A DNA stretch of 64,000 nucleotides, taken from positions 7,812,001-7,876,000 of the forward strand of contig CM034099.1 in assembly GCA_019914945.1 (NCBI GenBank), given 5' to 3'. The notes under the pieces are model-generated. The model was not told the origin of the DNA. It was given only the letters and a program-made list of their open reading frames with translations, and did no database searches. A program made the translations under genes and the position numbers. Positions 13,059 through 25,400 of this stretch are shown here, piece after piece (within the stretch, counting starts at the first letter, position 1; each line of letters starts with the position of its first letter). The stretch comes from Typha latifolia (taxonomy: Eukaryota; Streptophyta; Magnoliopsida; Poales; Typhaceae).

Positions 13059-15380
13059 CCATTAAGTGTCTGATTCTAGTAATTAAATGTACTTACAACA
13101 ATATTTTATGAAGAAAAATGTAGGAAGAAGAGCATTTAAGTTCAACAACTTCACAAAATTAATTCCTTACAACCTTCTAGCTCCTTAGGGGCATGTAATT
13201 AATGAACATCTACCAAAAGTCCAACCATTGTCATTACCATCTTAATCCTTATTCAAACCGACCAAACGTAGAAGGATATGAATCTGATCGCCTACGTAGG
13301 GATAAGAATCTTATATATCTAGGTCTCAATTTATCTATGAAAAAAGTTCTTTTGATGTCTCTCTCACCATGAATAAGTATAGGTGCATGCACCAAGATAC
13401 AACTTTTGACCCTCATTGTTTAGCAATTATTTCAAGCACTAAGGAATAGGGAAGGTAGAAAATTAAATAAGAGGACAGATAGGAAGGGAGAATGGTGAAA
13501 ATTAATTCAAAGGAAAGAGATAAAAAAGGACAGACATGTAACAATATCTGGGAGTAAAAACTTGGTTTTAGTGATATCATATGTCTCTATGTTCGTACTA
13601 GATATATAGTAGTAGGATTTATAAATGGCTAATAATCACACGAAGTAAATTACATCAGGACGATGGTCTACTGATACATAGTGTTTTAAAAGTCTTTGGA
13701 GAGACAAAGAGACTTAGTCCTATCTCGTTTTGTAATCTCATGTTTGTCGTTGATGTTCTCAAACACATCACATCAACTTACTGCAATATTAGTATTATAG
13801 ATGTATCATTAAGTATTAATTCTATATATCCTTTTATCTTCTTTTAAATCACCTCTAATCTCCCCTCCGTTTTCTCTCTCCGTATAACTATTTTAACTGT
13901 GAAACAATGCATGGTTGCACCAAAATATCCTTCTTCTCCTTCATATCCTCATTTAATTTGTACGCATTAATTAACTCTCGTTCTAATTAGTCTACAATAT
14001 ATTCTTAGACCTACGCTAAATACTACATATACCAAACCTTATGCAACTAAAGGATCCTAGAAACTAATTAATATTGCATTAGTTTAAATGACATCCTAGA
14101 AACTAGCTCATGTGAACGCCTGAGTTCTTCAAGATACGAAAATCTAATTAATCTGTACTCCTCTTACGGTGGGCAAATCTAGTACGCATAATACTTAGCT
14201 GCATGCTTTTCCCATGCTCTATTATCTGGTGCCTTGTATATGCATTCACACCAACGTGAGGCTTTAGTGAGACTTGACTTACTTTAAGCACACATCGTTA
14301 TTAGTACGTAGTTGACGTGATCCAGATTGATGGATGAAATGAACGTGACAGAGTTTGAGGAAAAAAAAAAAAAAAAAGGTTTCATCAATATTGCATGCAA
14401 ACATACGACGGTAACTTGGATGAAAGAAGAGAAGCTTGAGTAGAGTTAAAATGAAGAGATGAATTAATTACCTGAATTTGATCACCAATGTTCACAATGA
14501 AGGCATTTGGAATTGGGTAGATAGTGAACCATTCTTCGCCTTTTCGCACTTGGAGGCCTTCGACGCGATCGTCGGGGAGGAGCACCGTCAACGCCCCCGG
14601 GTCGGAGTGCGGTGAGAGGCCGAGGGTTAGGTCCGGCTGGGGACATCTAGGGTAAAAGTTAGCCCTCATGCAAGCACCTACTCCTCCTCCTCCCAAAGCC
14701 TTATGAAGAAAGTCCTCTTCTACTTCTAAGGATATTGATATCTCCTTGAGGAGAAGATGGCATAGTTTAATCACTTGTGCGCCGTATTCTTCGATCGTAT
14801 CTCTGTTCAATCATGCAATCCAGTCCAAATTAAGTAGTCTAAGGAATAACTAAATCATAAGTTGTATCAATTACTTAACAGCTTAAGCTTTTATGTACCT
14901 CAATAAAGTAGGCGAAGCTGGCCATTTACTATGGTTCTTGACCATCTCCGGCAGGAAGTTGAGGAAATAATAGTCACCCCAGTCGAGAATAGCCCCCTTC
15001 TGCACCCCGAGACGGCTACCGTAACCCTCGAACGACACCGGAGAGTTGGCGTACGCCTTCTTCTCTTCCATAGGGAGGTAGAAGAACTCCCTCCAGAGCT
15101 CCCTAACCCTAGCCATGAGCTCATGGCTCACGCCATGGTTCACCACTTGGAAGAACCCCCACTCCTTGCACGCGCTCCCTATCGCCCGCCGCCCCGCCTC
15201 CCCTCCCTGCAGGCTCCCGAGGTCGATGACCGGGACGCATGGGCCCCAATCCGGTTCAACGTCGCGGTCCAAAACCGGCCGTTCCGGCGGCGGCTTAATG
15301 TATTGGGCCGGAACCACTTGGCCACCCTCCAAGGACTGGACGGGAACGATCGGCTCCGGCCAGTCTTGTAGACAATCCAT
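12246..15380 (-). CDS. 2-oxoglutarate/Fe(II) dioxygenase, jasmonate oxidase / LDOX-like
   Basis: Three exons on the minus strand: 15380-14899, 14802-14472 and 12470-12246. All introns are GT-AG, and the joined frame gives 345 aa. The N-terminus MDCLQDWPEPIVPVQSL and the DIOX_N region (PVIDLGSLQG, about 50; CKEWGFFQVVNHGV, about 71-84) are typical of the family. The catalytic core has NFYPRCP at 209-215, the iron ligands H226 and D228 (HSDPGALTVLL) and H283. The 2-oxoglutarate anchor is R293-L-S295. The N-terminal motif and overall match point to the JOX (jasmonate-induced oxygenase; 12-hydroxylation of jasmonate) or LDOX-like clade rather than true anthocyanidin synthase. Substrate assignment is by family only. 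Exon 1 is GC-rich, while the 2-kb second intron is AT-rich. The C-terminus KLL is complete with TGA at 12246-12248. Confidence 0.9.
12488..13058. repeat. Microsatellites inside intron 2 of the dioxygenase gene
   Basis: An (AAAT)n run lies at about 12488-12517, right beside the acceptor of exon 3. TA followed by an uninterrupted (GATA)n run lies at about 13019-13058. The rest of the 2-kb intron (12471-14471) is AT-rich with no further gene seen. Confidence 0.85.
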
Positions 15381-16626
15381 TACCTATTGGAGATAGGTTG
15401 TTATAGATATGGATAGCAAAAACTCGGAGAGAGAATGAAGCATATATATATTTATATTATATATATGCAAGCACTGCAGTAGAACTGCTGGAACAAAAGC
15501 ATGCCACTCTCTATTAGTTTTATAGGTTAATCGATGATAAGTAAGCTACCACCAGGTGAGCTAACCACAAGGATTAGGTTGTGGACCAACTCGTGATTAG
15601 CCTAATGTGCTAGAGAGGGTGAACATACCATGTGATTACGTACGAAATTTAGATGCCATGTTCCATGGATGGATCCATGACTAGGCCATGGAAGGTACGT
15701 AGTTGAAGAAGTGGGTTTTAAACGTGTTAAATATGAACTTTGATGTTTGGACTCGGACAGGGGGCTAAGGGATCATCGGCAGGACCTGACGCTGGAATCA
15801 CATGCAGTCAGAGGTAAGTGGCAACCCCCGATTGGCTTCAAATAGTGAAAAAGAAATTTAAAAAAAAAAAAAAAGAGAGCAAAAAATTCAAAGATATAAA
15901 TTCTTAAGGCATTTATTATTTGTCTGGATAATTAGATTTTATTCCACCACATATTAGGGATAACGAAAGGATCGATCGTTCCTGTCGGCAGGAGAGTATT
16001 TGGGGCAGATGATTTTAAATAATTTATATTATGTGAATGGAGTATATATACATTGGAACAATATAATTCGATTTTCTTTTGAGAATTTACGTTAAAAAAA
16101 CACATTTGAATTCTTGAAGGAGTCCCTGCATGTAAAGCTTTTATTATTATTGTTATTATTATTATTATTTTCTCCTCAAATTTTACCCTAGTTAAGTAGT
16201 AAAGATAAAATCCTGCAATGTATTTAATATAATTGAACTTTTTTTTAGAAATTGTATTCTTCTATCAGTTTTTGTCTCGAATATTTTCTCTATCTCGCAT
16301 ATTTATGTAATATATAAAATAATTGTAAATTTTCTTCTCAGTTTTAAAAAAAAAAAAATATATTATTATGTCACTTTAATTTGCTTCATGAAAAGGTATC
16401 TAGTAATAAAAAAAAATAATTCAAGTTACGTAAATTACCTACGACACATCAGAACAAATTAGGAATTAAGTAAACTAGCTATAAAATTCATAAACTATCA
16501 ATGTTTAATAACTAGGAATTACATAATAAAATTGCAAAAAAAAAATTACAAGTTAAATTAAAAAATTCAAGTATTCAATAATTATAAATTACGTAATAAA
16601 ATTATAAAAATATAAGTGTTCAATAA

Positions 16627-17461
16627 TGTTACGAACCGGCCTAATATGATCTGCAACGATTTTGGAGTCGATGAAGCACGTAACTTCCAAGGGAATCTGT
16701 GAACAATCTAACCAACGGATCCTCCTGAATTTTGGATATGTTGTTGCCCTTGAAGAGAATTTTCCAACGTATCTAAAATGACCAGATTTGGACGGTTAAA
16801 TCTCAAGATATCGACCGAATAGTGGTCAAAGGACAATTAGATCTTAGCTTGATAGCCCTCTAATGGCTAGATGAATGCTATGTTAGTTCTTGGCTAGATG
16901 GATGCTAGGTTTAGTTCTTGATGTGAAGGGGGAGAAGATGTTGTAGAAGATGGTTAGAGGTTGGAAGAGGTCGACCAAAGACTTAGGCGGTGGAAGAAGG
17001 GAGGTGGGAGAGGGCGCCAATAGCTAGAGTGAAGTAGAGAAGGAGATAAGGCTAAAGCTAATTCCAATAACATCATCATCATACTTTAATTAGGGTTTCC
17101 TCCACATTTATATAGAGGCTCACGCTAGGGACTCATCAACTAAGTTAAACAACTCCAAACAAATTCTAACAAATGAACAAAACCAGTCTTCCTTGTCTTC
17201 TCGAATTAACTATTCGTTTCATCACAGATAGATTTCAAATATAGAGAAGTCAAGAATATCAAAGTTGTAGATCTTGAGGTTTACAACCTTATCCAATTGG
17301 TTTGATATTATTCGGGTATGTGTATAATATTTTTTGAATATTTTTCGAAACACAAAGCTCAATTTAGCTAATTAAATAAATTTCTAACTGCTAAGACTCT
17401 AACTAAACCAAATAACTAAATAAGATAATTAAACTCAAACTAAATAACCCAGTTCACATCA
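16627..17461 (+). mobile_element. LTR-like insertion (possible solo LTR)
   Basis: This 835-bp block starts TGTTACGAACC and ends CACATCA, so it has TG...CA ends. It differs in composition from the surrounding A/T-rich repeats, which resume on both sides with the same 'gaattacgtaataaaatt'-like wording. A TATA-like 'atttatatagagg' lies at 17106-17118, about three-quarters along, as in many LTRs. A 28-bp internal tandem duplication ('ggctagatg.atgcta') lies near 16865-16920. No convincing 5-bp target duplication, primer-binding site or gag/pol was found, so this is a hypothesis. Confidence 0.35.
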
Positions 17462-17739
17462 ATTACTGTGAATTACGTAATAAAATTGTATAAATATAGC
17501 TACGAACCATCTCTTCATCATTGAACCAGAGAAGATATCGATTAGCTATCGAGTTTCTAAAATCGTTCTCTTTTAAGAGTATTCATCTTTCTAATATCAT
17601 ATATATTATTTTGGGCAAATATTTAGGCATTGTTTGAAATAAATTTGCACTAAGTATTAGTGATGATAAAGTGAGTTTTTAAAAGTTCGAATAAAGTTGT
17701 ATCTCTCTCACTCTTTCTCCTCTTTTTTTCTGATTGTTT

Positions 17740-17901
17740 AACTGCAAATTATGTAAAAGTAAATGCAAATTGTATAAATGTAACTACAAATTGCATATAT
17801 ATATATATATATATAACTGTGAATTGCGTAAATATAAATGCGAATTGCATAACTATAACTGTGAATTGTGTAAAAATAAATGTGAATTTTATAAAATAAT
17901 G
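17740..17901. repeat. 21-bp minisatellite with alternating units
   Basis: Seven 21-bp units of the form aa[c/t]t..[a/g]aatt..[g]taaa.at are read head to tail. They alternate between units starting 'aact' and 'aaat', giving a 42-bp higher-order period. The third unit is expanded by an (AT)n run at about 17795-17814. Similar single units occur near 16590 and 17465. Confidence 0.75.
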
Positions 17902-19481
17902 TGAAGTACTATCAGAAAATGATGGATAACAAGAATGAGAAGGAGAATGAGTGAAAGATATTACTCTATTCATACTTTTAAAGACTTATTTATATCATTA
18001 CTAATACTTAGTACAAATTTACTTCAAATAAATCCTAAATATTTGTCGAACTTAATAAGGATAAGATTAAAAAGATGAGTCATTTTAAAGTAGAGACAAG
18101 TAAATAATTCTATAAACTTAACAATTGGTTCAGTGTTATTTTATGAAATTTGCAGTTATTGAAGACTTTTGAAATTTATAATTTTTTTAATTTTTAGGGG
18201 TATCTACTATTTTGCTCCTATAATAATATCTAATTCTTCCCCATTCAGAAGAATTTTTTTTCTATAATTTAAAGTCATATATATTTACAAAGATAGAACT
18301 GTAGCAATAAAATGAAAAAGAAAAGTAGGAGAGCGAATTATAGAGCTATATAAGTTATCTTAGATGGATAGTCTTAGGAAGAGATTATTTACTTATACGA
18401 GGGTGTTAGTATATAATTGTTTGAGTGGAAGAAGAAGAAAACAAAGAAGGTGGAGGAGGAATGGGAGATAGAAGAACAATATAGTAATATTCTTAGCATA
18501 TAAGAGGCTTGTATATGAAAGAAGAAAAAGAAGAAAAAAGAAGCCTCATTCAATGAATGAGAGATGAAAGAAGAAAACAAAAGTAATAAATGTGATCAAG
18601 TGGCACAAGGGCAAATTTGGAAGGAAAAAGGGGGGAAAAAAAGTCTAGACTTGAAAGGAAAGATTAAAATGGACTCAAATGACTAAAATAAAAACTATCG
18701 AATGTGTTTTTCATGCAAATCACCCGAGTAATAAATGTGATATCTTTTACTCAGATGATTAAGAAAAGAAGAAGTTAATGCCGCAGAAGTACGTCAAATG
18801 TTTGTTCATGGAATTGGCGATCTAGGAAATCAGGTTTGGGAGATAAGATGAACGAACCAACGTAATCCAAGAACATCTAATATGGGTTTCCTAAATTCCT
18901 ATCATATTGCCTATAATAATCCTCAATTGCTAATCAACTGCTATATGAAGAGGTTACTAAAAGACGTAGTTAACCTAGCTGGTTAATGCTTCAATTTCGT
19001 GTCAAAATGTACGAGATTATTGGTGCTCCTGAGTACGTGAATCTTGATCGCTGCCGAATTCAAATTTTAGTTATTGGATACAAGTGTTGTGCTCAAGTAC
19101 CTATAATCTTATTTTTGCGTATAAAAGGTGGCTCTTTATATATCATTTAGTATATTTTACAACATGTTAGTTTATTATTACGAACAAAGCACTCCTTGCA
19201 GCATATTAGTCTATATTTCATATAAATTATTTAATATATATTCATAGCTAGATAGCATGAATTCGCATACAAACTATGAGAACTGTAGCTCCTTTTAACA
19301 CAAATTTCCACGTCTATCGTTCAGGAGCTGATAACAGTTACAAACATAGAATTAGTATATTCTCAACCTCTGGAAAAGATTAGCAGACTTCAAAAGAGAT
19401 TGTCTAATACTTGTTATACTTTCCCAGTCTGACTTCTTGGCTGGCTTTTGAAAGAGAATATTCTTTAAGGTCCTTCGGCAT

Positions 19482-22400
19482 TCAAAACCTTGATCTTTTT
19501 CTCATCCTCTTGTCTTCAATTTCATCCATCCAATCAGAGAGCCGGAAAATGCCTTTATATCCTAGGTAAATGACGGCAACGACTGCTATAAGTAGCAATA
19601 TCAACAAGAGGAACCTCAGCATGGTTCTCTTTATATCCTGTGAAAGCATAGATTATATAAGTTGCTCGATTCAACGCAATATTTTGGGATGATTGAGAAA
19701 TTTATGGTACTAACCTGGAACTTTGAAAGCTGCCTAGTTTCTTGCAGCTGTGCGCGTCTCTTTCTGCGCTTCGGCACATTTGCAACATCAACTGCAGGTT
19801 TCTGTATGAAAAAAAGATGTCCACGACAAAGGACAGTAGAAAATTACTTAGGTCAATGAAAAGGACTACTATCTGCTTCTTTTTCTGGGACGAACAGATT
19901 TGGAGCAATAGTAGATATCATTCTAAATCAAGTGGACTCTTGAGACAATAAGTTGTATTGGTATTATAGGAAACAGTTAAATTCAGAAATGTCATAAACA
20001 GCATAAATCCTGTCCGTAATCATGCATCCTTTGTTGTTAATAATTTTGAATTTATGCAAATTAAAGTCCAAGACAACATTTACAACATTAGACAAAGAAG
20101 CTAGAAAGCCATGACTGTTTACTCACATACAATATAATGAATATATGACCCAACGATAGCTATTTATCCAAGTAGATGCTATAAAATGGTATCAAGTGGG
20201 AGATATAGCACAAGTTATTGCCTGGTGATCACAACAGAATTTCAAGATTCAGCAAGGAAAACAAATCATGTATTATTTAGAACCTTGAACTGGTAGAAGC
20301 CAATGCAATTGTCTAACCACACAAGTAATCCAAAGCATCTATGACAGCAACCTGGTACTATATACATCACAAAATATTCAGGCTTTCATGGACAGACTGA
20401 ATTTAGGAGATTGACTACATATAACTTCAATATGGATTACAAGTTTCTCCACTCCCCTCCTTACAATCAAGAGCTTCCAACAGAATAAAAGCACTCAAGA
20501 TCATCTCGTGTTCGGCTAAATTTAGGGCTCAACTTAATGGTAAAAGAGCTAGCTTGACTACAGCTTAACTCGACCCAACTAAACTTGAGAAGCTCGAAGT
20601 TCATGTAACATAAAATATCATATATCTTTATGTAATATGCATAATATAATAGTCACTTAAAAAACATTTTTAAAGACTCAATCCATCTAATTATCGTCCA
20701 CTTTAATCATTTCCTTAGCCCATGTTCACTTTAGGAATAACTTTTTTCTTCTTCCAAAATATAACTCTTTATTTCATAATAACAGTTGAACACCATAATA
20801 TCACCATTCTAAAATACAAATACTATTCATCAAAATTATATATTATACCACACTAACACAATTACTAATTTACCCTTGATATGTATCTCATCAACCTAGT
20901 TTATATCAAATCAAAAAGTATTCATAGTAATGTCATAAAAAACAATATAATTTTTTTCATCTTTTCCTTCACTTTATATCATATCAAAGATAATTATTAC
21001 ACTCATATTTCAGAATACAAGTGAACACAAAAATAGTTATTCTTAAAATTAAGACCTCATTTTAAGAATAACAAAGAGAAATATTTATTCTAAAATTAAC
21101 CTTATTCCTAAGATAAACGATGCCTTAAAGTTTCAGACTCATATTCAAGCACAAAGAATACATCTGTTGTAACCCAAATGGATCTGGCTAATAGAAGTCT
21201 CTCTCTCTCTTCTCGTGAACACATGATAGCAGCATGCGCCCATCCACAATTTACAACATTGTTTCAAAGTACTATGCTAATGTGACCTCTAAACTATCTG
21301 AAAATACATCTGAGCAGACAAATTGAACAATAAATTCTTTTTTGTTTTCATCCCAAATATTTAGGTTATGCTATATTGGTCTTTTCCTCCCATAAAACAG
21401 AGCAAATTATAGAAGGAAAAAAAAACCTCTTTACACAAATGGTATGCCTATTGCCTACTAGCATGCTTATTTAGGTTATGAAAGTTAAGCAAACATAATG
21501 ATGGACAGTTTAAAAAATGACTACATAATTCATGCAAAATGGAAGAGGAAGGAAATCATTCAGATAAAATTTTCAGACAAAAAACCTCATTATTACCTTA
21601 ATTTCATTAGATTTACGAAGAAGTAACTCTGAGTCAACAATCTTGACTTTTCTTGTGCAATCTAAACCACAGGGAAGTAGACCAACTCCAAACTGGCTTT
21701 TAAGTATATCCTTTGGATCGAGACCAGCGTCACGATATGCTTTGAAGACATCTTGACATAACCAATCTTTTCTCAAGGTATTACATGCACATCGGACAAT
21801 GACCTTGCAAAAAACCAACAAAATGACAAAATAAATAAAGAACATGATAAAGCACTTTGAAGAGTTAGTCTAATTAATAAAGTTTCAACATTAAATATTC
21901 ATTCACTCATACAATCACAGATCCAATCCAACAAGGAACATTTGCCCGGTGGACAAAAAGTAATACACTGGAATTTTTCTTGTGCCAGTGACAACTAACA
22001 GAACCAGAATTTCTCTAGTTCCCATGCGCTAAAAGTACTTGTGCAAAATACTGTTCTTTCCAATAATAAAAGCAAAGAAAGAAGCAAACAAAGAGAAGTG
22101 ACATGTATGGTAAATTGGTAACATTCGACAACCGGTAGGAGAAAAAGGAGCAAGGGAATAAATCTGACAGACAAAATCTCAGTAAACCAGTGGAATAATT
22201 TCTAAGACAAATTGAATATCTATGTTGCTTACCTACAATATGAAATCAACTGGTTCACTGCGCCAACACTCACTGACCAATAACGAACAGTAGTTCCTTT
22301 GTTATTTAAATAGTTAGATATATCTGTGCCAAGTACTGCTAACTGCCAATAGTATTGTAAGTATGAAGAGTGCAAGAAGGCTATCACTATACCCGTCTTA

Positions 22401-25400
22401 CTACCTAAAATAGAACAAAAGATCTTCCTTTGATGTTTTTGTCTCCATATGTGGACTAAGCAGTTGAATTTTCAAAGCTGGGCATGCTTTAGCTACTTTT
22501 ACTTCCTAAACACCACAACTAAGAGGTCGCTTGTCCCAACTATTTAAAGTCCATGCAGTTGCTTCGTTATAAATTACATCAAATAATATGACTTTAACTT
22601 GTGTATGAATAAAGTAAGGAAGATCAACAACAATAGCCAGTATTTGATAAGAAAGATTGGTAGGAAGAAACGAATACTATACTAACTTTTGACATGTTAT
22701 AAAACAGAAAATGCAAAATCAACCTTTTTCCTGCATCGATCAATTAATGGGCATTGACCAGGATGACATATTTCAGAGCACAGATGTGGGCAGTTCGGCA
22801 ATTTTCTGCACAAAAGAATTTCAGGTCTGAGAATATAAAAATCAAATAAATTATTCTCAGAAAATCAAATAAATGTAAGACGTAAACAGACTCCAATCTG
22901 ATAGATACATAACTAGAATAAGAGAAATCTTCTTGCCACATTAAGATGGATGTTGGAAAAACTGAAAAAGTAGCAACATAAAGTAAATGAGCTACGAAGA
23001 ATAGAGAGTCCCATAATCTAGTTGTGTTTGTATCATATGCTGAATTTAATATGATACTCATGGATACGAAACGCATAGGATAACTCACACATACATATTG
23101 AGTACTTTGCACATCCATTTCAAAAATAGATACAAGTCGAATGCTTACCAGCTAATTCTTGTACACTTTTGAAAGTCCAATGATAAGCCAAATTCCATTT
23201 GTAATACATGTTGACCGACAATTTTTTAAGAGTCAGTTTTATCAAGTTAGAGCTATGCTTATACATACACTATCACATGTTACAACAATTTCTTAATTAA
23301 TAAAATAAAGTATACACAAGTATATGATTTTTTTTTCATGCATAGGCATTTCATATATGATTATATAGAATACTAGGTATCCTTTGCTTTTTTTTCTTAG
23401 TGCGATCAACTGAAGTTCTTTAATTTTTTTTTAAAGATAAGTGTTGAAGCTTCACAGAAGCAACTGAGATAAAGCATTAAGGTATCTATTACATGAAACT
23501 GGCAACATATATATCTGCATTTGCATGTGTCCAAGAGAGGCTTACTAGTGGAACATCTTTAGGCTTCTATTCAAAAAATACAATCAGCTTGGAAGAGGAA
23601 AATAAAACAGTTTTCTGCCTGTACAACCCTAAAATTATTTCTCTATTTGCATGAATACCCTTCTAAATATCATAATTATGTGTATATTCCTCAAAATCCT
23701 TGGTATCTGCATTAATTCCATTTACGTTAATCTTTCAATAATCAGGAGTTAAAAGTTGAACTATTTAACAGGAAACAGATTGAAATTATCTTCATTTAGA
23801 GTATACATGCAAAAAAAAGTTAAGGATATTTTTGCTTTCTTATTGTTAACAGTTCATTCATCAATTAGTTACCTTTTAGGATTTCCACACAAGAAACAAA
23901 AGTTGAGGAGTATCCATGCAAAAACCAGCAAAGAAAAATTACAAACAGGAAATCAAAACAAAGGAGTAATGGAGTATAGTATTACACGTTACCTATGGCA
24001 TGGACCACCACACGACCGTACTTTCTGTTGCTCCTCATTGCTTAAGCTATTGTAATATATACACTCAAAAGCATGGACCAGGGAACCACAATGACAAGAT
24101 CTTTTAATAAGAACTTTGCATGGGGGACAATTATCCAAATGACATGGTAGAGGACAGGGATGTGAGCATGAAGGCACCCTAACCTGAAAGCAGTTGAACA
24201 CAGATTCTGCAACTGAATATGTTTGCACATTAAAAGTGATCCCTATGAGACAGCTAGAACACCATATCATGAAAAATTATTTTCTAAATGAGAAGTATCT
24301 CAAAGAAAGAGAACATGGGAGAAAGCATGAAATGATTATAAAATTTTTCATAACAGAAATAGAATGTAACCTTTTCACAAGGAAGGCAGCATTCTTCGCA
24401 GGATTCCGAAGGTGGACTTCGAGAATCATGCCTTCCATGCTGATCTAACAATTGGCTCTTCAAAACATGACATGGTTTTGTGCAGTAATGATTGCCACAG
24501 GAAAGAAGGTTTCCACACAAGTTCTGACAGGGAAACTGTCTCATATTGGAGCAGAGCATCTAAAATAAACAGCAAATCATGTCATAAAATCCACTATCAG
24601 TCTGGTGAAGGGTGGTAGGGGATAAGCTTATGAACAAGTTCTACCTGACGTTCTTCACCAATATGTTGGCCAAAGCAAACAACTAAAACAACTTCTTGGC
24701 AAGGTGGACATGGCGATCCAGGTGAACACTCAATAGACCTTCCTATTTTCTTTTTCTTTGGTTTCAATGTGAATTCCGGTTTAGGAGGAGGCACAGGACC
24801 ATGGCACCTGCATGAATGAATGAACAAATTAAGAGGGATAATCAAAGCACAGAAAAGATTCACTTTGCCAACAGCATTCAAGTATTAAATTCCAAATTCA
24901 ATATCTGGACCTTTCTTTACACTTATGACCACAAGAAAGTTCCTCCCCACAGATCATCCGACAAGGGGGGCAAGCTCCATAGTGGCATTTGTGAGGCTGG
25001 AAGAAGATAACGAAAAAATTAAGCATCATAAGATAAAAATTATCATTTTTATTGAAAATGTAAGTGAAGCCATGCATTCAAATAACTGGAAAAAGGTAAT
25101 CTCGATAACGAGTAGAAATACGAGAACAAAAAAGGAAAAATATATGAAAGTTGTCCCTAAACTGGCGCAGAAATGTCTTGGATGATGATATTAATACTAA
25201 GCCAACATGGAAAAAATATAAGTGCTAACCATGGCAACACCAAATTTATCTATATATTTTCATATACTCAGTGCACTTATAACATATAAGCATGTAGATG
25301 TGATAAACTCGAACCAAGCAAATCCAAGATGTCACAAAAATCATCTCTGCAGGACCTACGAGGGTAAGAATTAAGATAAAATGTTGTCACCACAAAACTG

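Larger units (their letters stand above)
15381..19481. other. Gene-free region between dioxygenase and NFXL2-like genes
   Basis: Just upstream of the dioxygenase start is a TA-rich stretch at 15443-15472 that could hold its TATA box. Beyond it I see an LTR-like insertion (16627-17461), a 21-bp minisatellite (17740-17901) and A/T-rich simple sequence. ORFs here are short and low in complexity, for example the Ser/Phe-rich 18389-18580. Confidence 0.6.

Noticed and set aside
14931..15396. Plus-strand ORFs of 146 and 93 codons
   Set aside because: They are antisense to GC-rich exon 1 of the dioxygenase; no independent support.
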